Shown in pieces: positions 8,059-16,748 of a stretch of 64,000 nt of DNA. The stretch is from CBDFKB01 sp965248715 (GTDB lineage Bacteria; Pseudomonadota; Alphaproteobacteria; Rhizobiales; Rhizobiaceae). How positions within the stretch are numbered: position 1 is the first letter of the stretch; every line of letters starts with the position of its first letter. The notes beneath the pieces were generated by a model, which was not told where the DNA came from, ran no database searches, and saw only the letters and a program-made list of their open reading frames with translations. Location: the NCBI GenBank assembly GCA_965248715.1, contig CBDFKB010000007.1, positions 434,001-498,000 of the forward strand, written 5' to 3'. A program made the translations under genes and the position numbers.

Positions 8059-9276
8059 ATGCAAACCGGCATCAAAAAAGTGGTGCTCGCCTATTCCGGC
8101 GGGCTCGATACCTCGATAATCCTCAAATGGCTGCAAACCGAATTCGGCGCCGAAGTGGTCACCTTTACCGCAGATCTTGGCCAGGGCGAGGAACTGGCGC
8201 CAGCGCGAGCAAAAGCCGAAATGCTTGGCATCCGCGAAATCTATGTCGAGGATCTGCGCGAACAATTCGTCGCTGATTTCGTGTTTCCGATGTTCCGTGC
8301 CAACGCGCTTTACGAGGGGGTTTACCTGCTCGGGACCTCGATTGCCCGACCGCTAATCGCCAAGCGACTAATCGAGATCGCCGCTGAAACCGGTGCCGAT
8401 GCGATCGCCCATGGTGCCACCGGCAAGGGCAATGACCAGGTTCGTTTCGAGCTCGCGGCCTATGCGCTCAACCCCGATATTCGCATCATCGCGCCATGGC
8501 GCGACTGGGAGTTTAAATCGAGAACCGACCTGATCGAGTTTGCTGAGGCGCACCAGATCCCAGTACCCAAGGATAAACAAGGCGAAGCGCCGTTTTCCGT
8601 CGACGCCAATTTGCTACATTCCTCCTCGGAAGGAAAAGTGCTGGAAGATCCGGCGGTAGCGCCTCCTGACTATGTCTACCAGCGCACGATCGCGCCGGAA
8701 GCAGCGCCTGATAAACCACAACGGGTGGAAATCGAATTCGAATGCGGTGATGCGGTAGGGATCGATGGCAAGTCGATGTCGCCGGCGACCGTGTTGGCCA
8801 AACTCAACGAATTAGGCCGCGACAATGGTATCGGCCGGCTTGATCTGGTGGAAAACCGGTTTGTCGGCATGAAATCCCGTGGGGTTTATGAAACCCCCGG
8901 CGGCACCATTTTGCTTGCCGCGCACCGGGCAATGGAATCAATCACCCTTGATGGCGGCGCCGCACATCTCAAAGACGAGCTGATGCCGCGTTTTGCCGAA
9001 TTAATCTATAACGGCTTCTGGTTTTCACCGGAACGGGCCATGCTGCAGGCGGCAATCGACCACAGCCAGGCCCATGTTGAGGGCAAGGTTCGCCTCGATC
9101 TGTACAAGGGCAATGTGATTGTGCGCGAGCGCGAAAGCGAAAAATCACTTTATTCAGAAGAGCTTGTGACCTTCGAGGACGACCATGGCGCCTATGACCA
9201 AAAGGACGCCAACGGCTTCATCCGCCTCAATGCATTGCGCCTGCGCACTCTGGCGGCACGAGCAAGACGGGGTTGA
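8059..9276 (+). CDS. argG: Argininosuccinate synthase
   Basis: Cytoplasmic ligase of 405 residues joining citrulline and aspartate with ATP, the penultimate step of arginine synthesis. The N-type PP-loop AYSGGLDTS is at about residues 11-19. GATGKGNDQVRFE and SVDANLLHSSSEG are diagnostic. ATG 8059 (MQTGIKK) is chosen; the frame extends to 8005 but those residues have no family counterpart. No argH nearby. Confidence 0.97.
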   Translation: MQTGIKKVVLAYSGGLDTSIILKWLQTEFGAEVVTFTADLGQGEELAPARAKAEMLGIREIYVEDLREQFVADFVFPMFRANALYEGVYLLGTSIARPLIAKRLIEIAAETGADAIAHGATGKGNDQVRFELAAYALNPDIRIIAPWRDWEFKSRTDLIEFAEAHQIPVPKDKQGEAPFSVDANLLHSSSEGKVLEDPAVAPPDYVYQRTIAPEAAPDKPQRVEIEFECGDAVGIDGKSMSPATVLAKLNELGRDNGIGRLDLVENRFVGMKSRGVYETPGGTILLAAHRAMESITLDGGAAHLKDELMPRFAELIYNGFWFSPERAMLQAAIDHSQAHVEGKVRLDLYKGNVIVRERESEKSLYSEELVTFEDDHGAYDQKDANGFIRLNALRLRTLAARARRG

Positions 9277-9393
9277 TTTTTCCGACAAAACACCCAGGGT
9301 GACCGCCTTTGCCTGTTAACCATCTTTGGAAGATCAACAAAAACCTGCATTTGGGGCTTGTTCGTTAACAATCTCTTAACGTATGATTCGCGC

Positions 9394-9900
9394 ATGGGCA
9401 CGATATCCATCGATATTCGGCAGGCCGAGCCGGCGGATGCGCAGCAAATTGCTGATGTGCACGATACTTCCTGGCGCAACGCCTATGCCGGAATTCTACC
9501 CCACAGCGCATTGACCAAGATGATCCAGCGCCGCGGCACCAATTGGTGGGCGCGGGCGATCAACCGGGCTACTGCGATCCAGGTGCTGGATATCGGCGAC
9601 AATTTGGCGGGCTATGTGACCCTTGGCCCGAACCGGGTTACCACCTTGCCGTTCGAGGGCGAGATTTACGAACTTTATTTGAAACCGGAATATCAAGGGC
9701 TCGGCTTCGGCTCACGATTGTTTCTTTCCGCGCGTAATGAACTAAAACGCCGCGGCATATCAGGATGTGTGGTCTGGGTGCTGGAGGACAATGATCCGGC
9801 GATCCGGTTTTACGAAAACGCTGGCGGCAAGCTGATCGCGCAAGGTTCGGAATGTTTTGACGGCAAGACCGTCGCCAAGATTGCCTACGCCTGGTCCTAA
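9394..9900 (+). CDS. GNAT family N-acetyltransferase
   Basis: 168 residues. Motif A for acetyl-CoA binding is YLKPEYQGLGFGSRLF (R/Q-x-x-G-x-G/S form) near residues 101-116, preceded by strand IYELYL. Motif B contains WVLEDNDPAIRFYENAGG. The substrate is unknown. Start ATG 9394 (MGTISIDIRQ) is preferred to a TTG at 9358. The stop codon touches a dispersed repeat arm starting at 9900. Confidence 0.82.
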   Translation: MGTISIDIRQAEPADAQQIADVHDTSWRNAYAGILPHSALTKMIQRRGTNWWARAINRATAIQVLDIGDNLAGYVTLGPNRVTTLPFEGEIYELYLKPEYQGLGFGSRLFLSARNELKRRGISGCVVWVLEDNDPAIRFYENAGGKLIAQGSECFDGKTVAKIAYAWS

Positions 9901-9953
9901 TACCAAGAAAATTTAATATTGGCTCATTTGACCGCCACGATTTTGTTCGCTGA
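9900..9953. repeat. Solo arm of the 302-bp repeat family
   Basis: These 54 bases match the inverse of the right side of the element at 18216-18517 (18464-18517), with about eight differences. Both share ATACCAAG, TTAATATTG, ATTTGACCGCC and GATTTTGTT. The second arm is not found nearby. It directly follows the acetyltransferase stop. Confidence 0.65.
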
Positions 9954-10018
9954 TCCACGGGTGGCCAGAGCGCGACAGACAATACCCATTCAACCTAAAT
10001 CGACGTTTCGCGCTGGAG

Positions 10019-10657
10019 CTATTGGATTGCGGTTGGTTGGCCGGATAACGGCCCGCGCACGCCATGGAACTTGGGCGTATCAACTGCACAATCAAAATTC
10101 GGCGCGATCACATCGGCAACCGAACGCGCCAGCAAATTGGCGTTCGAATTGGCCCGCGCGTCAACATATCCAACATGGCACGATACCGGATTGTGCAAGG
10201 TGCCGATGGTCGAAATCACCAAGACCTGGCCGGTGGTCTTGGCATCGACCGAGCCGGTTTCAGGATCGGTGTTTTCGATGAACCAACGCTGGATCACGGC
10301 TACCGCGTCACCATCATGCAACCGCCACTCGATGGTCTGGTTGGCGCGGTTAAACTGGGCGAAACTCTGCCAGAATTCATCATTATCCCGCAATGTCCCG
10401 AACTGCACCATCTGCCGCAGATCACCTTCCGAAAAATGGATTGGAATCTGGAGATAACCGGTGCAAATCGCACTGAGCCCGGCTTCATACTCCTCAGTGA
10501 TGGAACAATCGAGAACGAAATCATACTTGGTGTAGGCGCTACTGGCATCGCCGGCGCCGGCTGTTGCCGTGGTCGCCAATATCATCGTTGCCGCCATCAA
10601 CCAACCACGCCAGGTGGCGCGGCGGGCAGGCATATTCAAAAGTGGCAAGTCAACCAT
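10019..10657 (-). CDS. Hypothetical secreted protein
   Basis: 212 residues. A hydrophobic N-terminal segment (WLMAATMILATTATAGAG, about residues 19-36) with an A-x-A-like site suggests export. The mature part contains four Cys (DCSITEEYEAGLSAICTGY, SCHVGY, FDCAVD), which could form two disulfides. M9 at 10633 is an alternative start. I do not recognise a family. It lies 15 bp downstream of the YggT gene and is probably cotranscribed with it. Confidence 0.6.
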   Translation of the reverse strand: MVDLPLLNMPARRATWRGWLMAATMILATTATAGAGDASSAYTKYDFVLDCSITEEYEAGLSAICTGYLQIPIHFSEGDLRQMVQFGTLRDNDEFWQSFAQFNRANQTIEWRLHDGDAVAVIQRWFIENTDPETGSVDAKTTGQVLVISTIGTLHNPVSCHVGYVDARANSNANLLARSVADVIAPNFDCAVDTPKFHGVRGPLSGQPTAIQ

Positions 10658-10672
10658 CGCGGGTGATTAGCA

Positions 10673-10963
10673 TCAAAACACGTTGGGATAAATATACAGC
10701 ACGATAACCCGTTGGATCAAGAAAATGATCAACAACAAGATGATCGGCGATATGTCGATCGAACCGAGATTGGGCATGTGGCGTCGGATCGGCCTTAGCG
10801 CCGGCTCGGTAACGTTGTGGAGAAACTGGCCGATCGAACTGACGAACTGGTTTTGTGCATTGACCACGCCAAATGCAAACAGCCAGGAAAAGATCGCCGA
10901 GGCGATGATGATGTAGATGTAGAGTTGCAGTGCTATCAGCACCACGTCCAAAACGGCGCGCAT
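10673..10963 (-). CDS. YggT family membrane protein
   Basis: 96 residues with two hydrophobic blocks: VLIALQLYIYIIIASAIFSWL (8-28) and SPIILLLIIFLIQRVIVLYI (73-92). The family-typical PALRPIRRHMPNLGSIDISP lies between them. YggT proteins are linked to division or shape genes and ion homeostasis, but the role is unclear. Start ATG 10963 has AGGGG upstream; the frame continues to 10987. Confidence 0.85.
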   Translation of the reverse strand: MRAVLDVVLIALQLYIYIIIASAIFSWLFAFGVVNAQNQFVSSIGQFLHNVTEPALRPIRRHMPNLGSIDISPIILLLIIFLIQRVIVLYIYPNVF

Positions 10964-11053
10964 ATCAAACCCCTGCCTTCTGGCCAATTGCCGCGAATGT
11001 AGTGACGCGGACGCTGACCGACAAGGGTCGTGACCCCATCATCAACCATAAAC

Positions 11054-11806
11054 TCATTGGTCGGCTTTACCCGCTGCATGCTCTGTCCCTGGCCCCACCC
11101 GTGGTCCCGGCCCGATCCACAGATCGATGAAATCGTCGAGCCAGGCGCGGGTTGCCTCATCGTGTATCAAGCGGCCCTCCAGTTGCTGGGCGCGTTGCTG
11201 GGCACCGTTGAGCACAAAGCGGTGGGCACCCTTTACGGTCCAGCGGCATAGCATGTGATAGGTCAATTCGGCGTGGAACTGGATACCAAAAGCGTTCTTG
11301 CCATAGGCAAAGGCTTGGTTGGGATATTCCTCGCTTGAGGCCAGCAACACCGCATCTCCTGGCAAGGTAAAGCCCTCGCGGTGCCATTGATAGACATGGT
11401 CCGGCCATTCCATCAGTGCCCGCCCGGCTTTGGTGGCTTGCAAAGGATAATAACCAATTTCAGCAAATTCCCGCTCGTTGGCGGCGACTGCACCGCCGAG
11501 GTGCCGCACCATCATCTGAGCGCCGAGGCAAATGCCAAGCAGGGGCTTTTCTTCCTTTAGCGGAACGCTGATCCAGTTGGTTTCGTTCTTGATGTGATCG
11601 TCATTGTCATTGGCACTCATCGGACCGCCGAAGATGATCACGCCGGCATGGTCCTGCATGGTTTCCGGCAATGGGTCGCCGAGCGGCGGGCGGCGGGCAT
11701 CCAGTTCAAAGCCGCGTTGTCGCAGCATCATGCCGAGCCGGCCGGGACTGGACCCCTCCTGGTGCATGATCAGCAAAATCTTGCCGCAATGCCCGTTCGC
11801 TTTCAT
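11054..11806 (-). CDS. Class I glutamine amidotransferase-like protein (GMP-synthase-type GATase domain)
   Basis: 250 residues, a stand-alone GATase1 domain. The nucleophile elbow is GICLGAQMM (Cys near residue 90) and the His/Glu of the triad is in GIQFHAELT near residue 178. Motif IIFGGPMS forms the oxyanion strand. Such stand-alone proteins often act on gamma-glutamyl compounds or as orphan amidotransferases; the acceptor is unknown. Start ATG 11806 is chosen over TTG 11815. Confidence 0.8.
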   Translation of the reverse strand: MKANGHCGKILLIMHQEGSSPGRLGMMLRQRGFELDARRPPLGDPLPETMQDHAGVIIFGGPMSANDNDDHIKNETNWISVPLKEEKPLLGICLGAQMMVRHLGGAVAANEREFAEIGYYPLQATKAGRALMEWPDHVYQWHREGFTLPGDAVLLASSEEYPNQAFAYGKNAFGIQFHAELTYHMLCRWTVKGAHRFVLNGAQQRAQQLEGRLIHDEATRAWLDDFIDLWIGPGPRVGPGTEHAAGKADQ

Positions 11807-11851
11807 CGCCTGCAACCCGTCAAAGCGTACTCCCGTTATGATGTGGTCTCA

Positions 11852-12310
11852 TTAAGCTGTTCTACTTTGTTCGACTACCCGCTGACGCGCGCTGATCCGA
11901 TCACGCGCCTCGACGTGTAATAGTTCAGCCACCCGCCACACAATATTGTCTTCTAGTTCATGCAACTCCTCATCGGCCAGCACCACCCGCCACAATTGCT
12001 CGATGAAGGCGATGCGTTGCTCGCGGTCGAGATTGCGTTTCAACGTGCTGGTAAAGCCGTACAGGTCGACCGCTCCATGGTCGGCCACGCGCGCCTCGTC
12101 AAGCAGGGTGTGCGCATCATCCGGTGATAGATCAAAACGCTCACACAGCACCGCTAGCGCGGCATCGTTTTCGCGCGGGTCAATCACCCCGTCGACCGCG
12201 ATCACGTGGAACATCAACGCTGCTTCGGCCAACCGTGCATTGTCGGCAACATCTATGGCCGCGTCGTCACTTTGGCCCACCAACAGCAGATTTTTTAGCA
12301 ATTCGAACAT
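11852..12310 (-). CDS. TerB / tellurite-resistance-like co-chaperone domain protein
   Basis: 152 residues, all-helical TerB fold. ALMFHVIAVDGVIDPRENDA carries the conserved acidic metal-binding face, and VVLADEELHELEDNIVWRVAELL repeats the pattern. Proteins of this type are common single genes in alphaproteobacteria; a link to tellurite is only by family name. ATG 12310 is preferred to TTG 12319. Confidence 0.78.
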   Translation of the reverse strand: MFELLKNLLLVGQSDDAAIDVADNARLAEAALMFHVIAVDGVIDPRENDAALAVLCERFDLSPDDAHTLLDEARVADHGAVDLYGFTSTLKRNLDREQRIAFIEQLWRVVLADEELHELEDNIVWRVAELLHVEARDRISARQRVVEQSRTA

Positions 12311-12560
12311 GGTCGGCAATCGGACCCGGCAGCAATTTGACCCAGCCGCCTATCTGACAGACCGCCCGGCATTTGTCGAGGTTTTGGCTGGTTACGGCAC
12401 TAGCAGTGGAATGAAATTGAATTCAGAGTCCCATTTGCAACTTCGTCAAATGTCAAATTTAAAAATTCCACTAGATTCAATATCTCGCTAATGGTTCTTT
12501 TGTTGCCAAGATTTGCAAACCACGATGTTGCGACGGGACACAAATGTTGCAATCGAACCA
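12311..12560. other. Intergenic stretch, no gene recognised
   Basis: 250 bp before the 105-bp repeat. The right half is AT-richer, with short inverted words (AGTGGAAT near 12404 and ATTCCACT near 12467). No ORF or RNA gene is recognised. Confidence 0.5.
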
Positions 12561-12665
12561 CTAGAGCACAATCTGAAAAGTGGTGGCCGGTTTTCAGAAA
12601 AATTGTGCGACAAAACAAATAGATAGAGTACTATTTGCGATTCACAAATCGCGAAAAGTGCTATA
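12561..12665. repeat. 105-bp double-hairpin repeat, copy A (inverted relative to copies B and C)
   Basis: Near-identical to the inverse of 29467-29571 and 54273-54377. Ends are TAGAGCAC/GTGCTATA. Two internal hairpins are visible: GCACAAT-CTGAAA type arms around ACCGGCC, and GCGATT-TGTG-AATCGC. It directly abuts the MITE-like element starting at 12666. Confidence 0.85.
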
Positions 12666-12932
12666 GGGTCTGTTGACAAACTGGGTTTGGATTACGCTAT
12701 GAGTGAAAACGGCACAGATTTAGGAGCGAATTCGCACACAAGGCTTTGCCTTTTCGAGCGTTCGCGACGCCAATATGGCCGGTTTTCGCTATATCTTTTG
12801 AAGACCCGGCAGATTTTACGCCTAACTGGGTTGAATTCCCCTTATGGTGCGGGGCACTATGGCGGGTCTTTCGCCGGTTCAGACACAAAATCTGGCGCGC
12901 GCCGTGACCGAAACCAGTTTATCAACGGGTCC
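12666..12932 (+). mobile_element. MITE-like element, copy 1 (267 bp)
   Basis: The left end GGGTCTGTTGACAAACTGG and the inverse of the right end (GGACCCGTTGATAAACTGG) match at 15 of 19 positions. TA flanks both sides (12664-12665 and 12933-12934), consistent with a 2-bp target duplication. No transposase is encoded. A second copy is at 56868-57147. The outer GGGTCTGT is identical to the end of the IS at 48742, so an IS5-family enzyme could mobilise it. The right end is 3 bp from the ATG of the next gene. Confidence 0.75.
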
Positions 12933-12935
12933 TAG

Positions 12936-13496
12936 ATGGCTGCTATCTCACCCCCCATATGCGATTTTGGCTGGCGGCCGAGCGGATTTACCCTGTCCGA
13001 CCCCAGCGGCAAACACTTTACTCTTGACGATATAAGGGGCGAACAGGCAACCCTGATCATGTTCATCTGCAATCATTGTCCCTATGTGCGCTCAGTGATC
13101 GACCGCATCGTGGGCGACGCCAAAGCGCTTGCCAGCCAAGGCGTTGGCATTGCCGCTATCATGTCGAACGATTGGCATGCTTATCCAGATGATGCGCCGG
13201 AACGCATGGCTGAATTTGCCAGCGAAAACGGTTTCGACTTTCCTTACCTGATCGATCAGGATCAAAGCGTAGCGCGAACATGGGACGCGGTCTGTACCCC
13301 TGATTTTTTTGGCTTCAACAAGGCGCTCGAACTGCAATATCGCGGCCGCCTCGACGCCTCGCGCGCCGCGCCGGCGGCACCAGGTGCCAGGCGTGATCTT
13401 TATGAGGCAATGATGGAAGTCGTGCGCACCGGTCAGGGGCCGATTGAACAAATCGCATCAATGGGGTGCTCGATAAAATGGCGCGATGCTGCCTAA
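12936..13496 (+). CDS. Thioredoxin-like (AhpC/TSA redoxin family) protein
   Basis: 186 residues, cytoplasmic as no signal is seen. CDFGW near the N-terminus, FTLSDPSGKHFTLDDI and the active-site CNHCPYV (Cys near residues 46 and 49) are typical of the alphaproteobacterial redoxin subgroup annotated as thioredoxin family. DQDQSVARTWDAVCTPDFF is the cis-Pro region. Likely thiol-disulfide exchange; partner unknown. The MITE-like element ends 3 bp before ATG 12936, so it supplies the 5' untranslated region. Confidence 0.82.
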   Translation: MAAISPPICDFGWRPSGFTLSDPSGKHFTLDDIRGEQATLIMFICNHCPYVRSVIDRIVGDAKALASQGVGIAAIMSNDWHAYPDDAPERMAEFASENGFDFPYLIDQDQSVARTWDAVCTPDFFGFNKALELQYRGRLDASRAAPAAPGARRDLYEAMMEVVRTGQGPIEQIASMGCSIKWRDAA

Positions 13497-13576
13497 TGCA
13501 GTTTGATATCACCACATAATTTTACTAATAACACTCTGGGCAACCCGCCTTTGAGGAACTGGGAGGAAATTCTAAT

Positions 13577-14752
13577 ATGAAGAAACTCATCGCAACACTG
13601 GGACTTGCGGCCCTGACCGCTGGTCCGGCATTCGCCGATAGCGTCAAGGTCGGTTTCGTGACCACGCTAACCACGCCGGCAGCGATAATTGGCAAAGACA
13701 TGCAGAACGCGGTCAACCTCGCGGTCGAGCATATGGGCGGGAAAATGGGCGATCTCGACGTTGATGTGATCTTCGGCGATGACGGTTTCAAACCGGAAAC
13801 CGGCAAGCAGGCAACCGACAAATTGGTCAAACAGGACAATGTGGATTTCGTTGCCGGATATATTTGGAGCCACGTGCTCTTAGCATCACGCAAAACGGTG
13901 ATCGATGCAGGTAAATTCCTGATCTCATCGAATGCCGGACCGTCGCCGATCGCTGGCAAATTATGCCACGAGAATTTCTTTTCAACTTCCTGGCAGAACG
14001 ATCAAACGCCGATGGCGATGGGTGAAGTACTCAACCAGGAAGGGGTCAAATCACTCTACATCATGGCGCCGAACTATGCCGCCGGCAAAAACATGGTTGC
14101 CGGGGTCGAGCGCACATTTGCCGGCGAAATCTTGGGCAAGGATTTTACCCAATGGCCGGGCCAACTCGACTTTTCCGCTGAGCTAGCCAAAGCCAAGGCT
14201 TCTGGCGCCGATGGTTTGTTCGTGTTTTATCCTGGCAAGGCGGGTGGTGCGTTCATCAAACAATATCAGCAGGCTGGTTTGCAGGACGAACTCCCGCTTT
14301 ACACCGTATTTACGGTCGACGCCCTGTTCCTGCCGCGGGCGCAAAAAGGCGAACTTGACGGCGTGCTCGGTTCGCGCATGACCCAATTCTGGGATCCGAC
14401 CCTCGACAATGACCAAAACAAGCGGTTTGTCGACGCTTTCAAAACCAAGCACGGTTCCTATCCGTCGTTTTATGCTGCGCAATCTTACGACACCATGTTT
14501 TTGATCAAGTCTGCGGTTGAGGCAGTCGGCGGCGATCTATCCGATATGGACGGCATGCGTGCGGCAATGAAATCGGCCAACTACCCGTCGGTGCGCGGTG
14601 CGTATACTTATGGCAACAACCACATGCCGATCCAGAATTTCTATCTGCGCGAAGTAGTAGCCGATGCTGACGGCAATTGGACCACCCAAATCGTCAAGAC
14701 GGTTTATGAGAACCATCAAGATCCCTATGCGGCCGAGTGCCCGCTGAAATAG
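13577..14752 (+). CDS. Branched-chain/aromatic acid ABC transporter substrate-binding protein (LivK type)
   Basis: Periplasmic type I binding protein of 391 residues. The signal peptide MKKLIATLGLAALTAGPAFA is followed by DSVKVGFV. The Peripla_BP_6 pattern is seen in LLASRKTVIDAGKFLISSNAG, and a Cys pair (KLCHENFF and the C-terminal AECPLK) may form a disulfide. It is followed by a terminator and then livHMGF. Position directly before a benzoate-CoA ligase and box genes suggests benzoate or a related aromatic acid as ligand. A TGCT-N6-TGCA sequence (13487-13500), close to the sites upstream of boxC, lies 77 bp before the start. Confidence 0.88.
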   Translation: MKKLIATLGLAALTAGPAFADSVKVGFVTTLTTPAAIIGKDMQNAVNLAVEHMGGKMGDLDVDVIFGDDGFKPETGKQATDKLVKQDNVDFVAGYIWSHVLLASRKTVIDAGKFLISSNAGPSPIAGKLCHENFFSTSWQNDQTPMAMGEVLNQEGVKSLYIMAPNYAAGKNMVAGVERTFAGEILGKDFTQWPGQLDFSAELAKAKASGADGLFVFYPGKAGGAFIKQYQQAGLQDELPLYTVFTVDALFLPRAQKGELDGVLGSRMTQFWDPTLDNDQNKRFVDAFKTKHGSYPSFYAAQSYDTMFLIKSAVEAVGGDLSDMDGMRAAMKSANYPSVRGAYTYGNNHMPIQNFYLREVVADADGNWTTQIVKTVYENHQDPYAAECPLK

Positions 14753-14776
14753 GCCGGTCACATCAATACGAACCTG

Positions 14777-14800
14777 CGGAGGCTTTTTAGCCTCCGTTTT
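14777..14800 (+). terminator. Rho-independent terminator/attenuator between the binding protein and livH
   Basis: CGGAGGCT pairs with AGCCTCCG (14777-14796) around a short T loop and is followed by TTTT. It would reduce read-through into livHMGF so that the binding protein is made in excess, as in many ABC operons. Confidence 0.8.
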
Positions 14801-14847
14801 GGCCGCAACTAATATTCGCCGTCATTTTTTGATCCGGCGCGGAGGGC

Positions 14848-15774
14848 GTGTTGGATACAACACTCCTGTTGATCCAGACATTAAACGGATTGCAGCTCGG
14901 CATTTTACTGTTCCTGTTGGCTTCTGGGCTGACCCTGGTGTTCGGGATCATGGATTTCGTCAATTTGGCGCACGGTTCGTTTTACATGGCCGGCGCGTTT
15001 TTCTGCGCCACGCTGACGCTGGTAACCGGCAACTATTTGATCGGTCTGGTGTTGGCACTGCCGGCAATGGCTGCGATCGGTTATTTGATCGAATTCCTGG
15101 TGGCCCGGCACCTTTATCCGCGTGACCATCTCGACCACGTATTGGCAACCTTTGGGTTGATCCTGGTCGCCGATTCGCTCACCCATATTCTGTGGGGCGC
15201 ACAGGGCATCGCGGTGCCACTGCCCGACTGGCTGGACGGGCAGTTCGAAATCGTCGGCGGCATTGTTTTTCCGACCTTTCGGGTGCTGATTATCGTCACC
15301 GGGCTTTCGGTCGCCGCCGGTCTGTTCGTGCTGGTCAACCACACCAAGCTCGGTATGCTGATCCGCGCCGGAGCGTCGAACCGCACCATGGTCTCGGCGC
15401 TGGGCATCGATATTAAGACCCTGTTCGCGCTCGTCTTCGCCCTCGGTGCGCTGCTCGCAGGCCTCGCCGGCATGTTGACATTGCCGATTACCGAGGCCTC
15501 GATTGGCATGGGTAACGACATCATCATCACCGCCTTCGTGGTAATCATTGTCGGCGGTATCGGATCGATCAAGGGTGCGTTTTTCGCCGCCATGCTGATC
15601 GGGTTAATCGACACGCTTGGGCGCTCATTCCTCGATGATCTGTTTAAGGTGGTGATGTCGACGGAAGCTGCCGAAACCTCGGCACCGGCGATCTCGGCAA
15701 TGCTGATATACATTTTGATGGCCGTCATTTTGGCGTTCAGGCCCCAGGGCCTGTTCCCGCCCAAGGTGCGCTGA
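14848..15774 (+). CDS. livH: ABC transporter permease, LivH type
   Basis: 308 residues, about eight membrane helices. The GTG start is at 14848 with GGAGG just upstream (14840-14844). Family signature: LTLVFGIMDFVNLAHGSFYM near residue 30 and IIVGGIGSIKGAFFAAMLIG near residue 233. It forms the inner-membrane channel with LivM. The livM ATG starts 1 bp after this stop. Confidence 0.93.
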   Translation: MLDTTLLLIQTLNGLQLGILLFLLASGLTLVFGIMDFVNLAHGSFYMAGAFFCATLTLVTGNYLIGLVLALPAMAAIGYLIEFLVARHLYPRDHLDHVLATFGLILVADSLTHILWGAQGIAVPLPDWLDGQFEIVGGIVFPTFRVLIIVTGLSVAAGLFVLVNHTKLGMLIRAGASNRTMVSALGIDIKTLFALVFALGALLAGLAGMLTLPITEASIGMGNDIIITAFVVIIVGGIGSIKGAFFAAMLIGLIDTLGRSFLDDLFKVVMSTEAAETSAPAISAMLIYILMAVILAFRPQGLFPPKVR

Positions 15775-15775
15775 C

Positions 15776-16747
15776 ATGCGGCGCTTGCTCTCTTCACCGA
15801 CCGCAATCTCCACCATCATCGTGCTGGCCGCATTAGCCGTGATCCCACCGCTCGCGGTGCAAATGGGCAATCCGTTCTATCTCGATCTGGCGACCCGGCT
15901 GGTTTGCCTGGCGATCGCCGCGGTCAGCCTTAATTTGATCCTCGGCTATGGCGGCATGGTGTCTTTCGGCCATGCCGCGTTTATCGGCATCGGCGCTTAC
16001 GCGGTCGGCATTCCGGCCTATCATGCTACCTATGGCGGTTTCGAGGCTATCGCTTCCTATTCTGGCCTGTTTCATGTTGCGATTGCCGTTGCAATATCGG
16101 CGATATTTGCGTTCCTGACGGGTCTGATCTGCCTGCGCACCAAGGGGGTCTACTTCATCATGATCACCATGGCATTTGCGCAGATGGTGTACTACCTGTT
16201 GATCTCTCTGGAGGAATATGGCGGCGATGACGGGCTGGTGATCGATATCCGCTCGGAAGTACCACTGGTAAACCTAGACAGCGCATTGCAGCTTTATTTC
16301 GTTTGCTACGCCATCCTGCTGGCGACGATCATGCTGGTCAACATGATCATTCATTCGCGATTTGGCATGGTGCTTCAGGGCGCCAAGGCCAATGAGGAGC
16401 GCATGAAATCGATTGGCTACAACATTTTTGCTTATCGGCTCACCGCCTATGTGATCGCCGGCGCGTTATGCGGGCTGGCCGGCGCCCTGCTCGGCAATTT
16501 CACCACCTTTATTTCACCGGAAATGATCGGCTGGACCAGGTCCGGCGAACTGATCTTCATGGTGATCTTGGGTGGCGCTGGAACCGCAGCCGGCCCGGTG
16601 CTGGGTGCAGTAGCCTTCGTGGTGATCGAAGAGATTTTATCCGACTTCACCATCTATTGGCATCTGCCGTTCGGGCTGATGCTGATCGCGATAGTATTGT
16701 TCGTGCGTGGTGGCTTGATGGGAATTTTCGGCCGGGGGAAATCATGA
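15776..16747 (+). CDS. livM: ABC transporter permease, LivM type
   Basis: 323 residues. LNLILGYGGMVSFGHAAFIG near residue 58 and the ILGGAGTAAGPVLGA loop near residue 261 are diagnostic of LivM. Multiple hydrophobic helices. It pairs with LivH. livG begins 1 bp after the stop. Confidence 0.93.
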   Translation: MRRLLSSPTAISTIIVLAALAVIPPLAVQMGNPFYLDLATRLVCLAIAAVSLNLILGYGGMVSFGHAAFIGIGAYAVGIPAYHATYGGFEAIASYSGLFHVAIAVAISAIFAFLTGLICLRTKGVYFIMITMAFAQMVYYLLISLEEYGGDDGLVIDIRSEVPLVNLDSALQLYFVCYAILLATIMLVNMIIHSRFGMVLQGAKANEERMKSIGYNIFAYRLTAYVIAGALCGLAGALLGNFTTFISPEMIGWTRSGELIFMVILGGAGTAAGPVLGAVAFVVIEEILSDFTIYWHLPFGLMLIAIVLFVRGGLMGIFGRGKS

Positions 16748-16748
16748 C

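Noticed and set aside
12404..12475. Inverted words AGTGGAAT / ATTCCACT upstream of the 105-bp repeat
   Set aside because: Only 8 bp and more than 50 bp apart in AT-rich sequence; no supporting structure.
13487..13500. TGCT-N6-TGCA before the Liv binding protein as a third BoxR operator
   Set aside because: One mismatch, located at the 3' end of the preceding gene; mentioned as context but not called as a feature.
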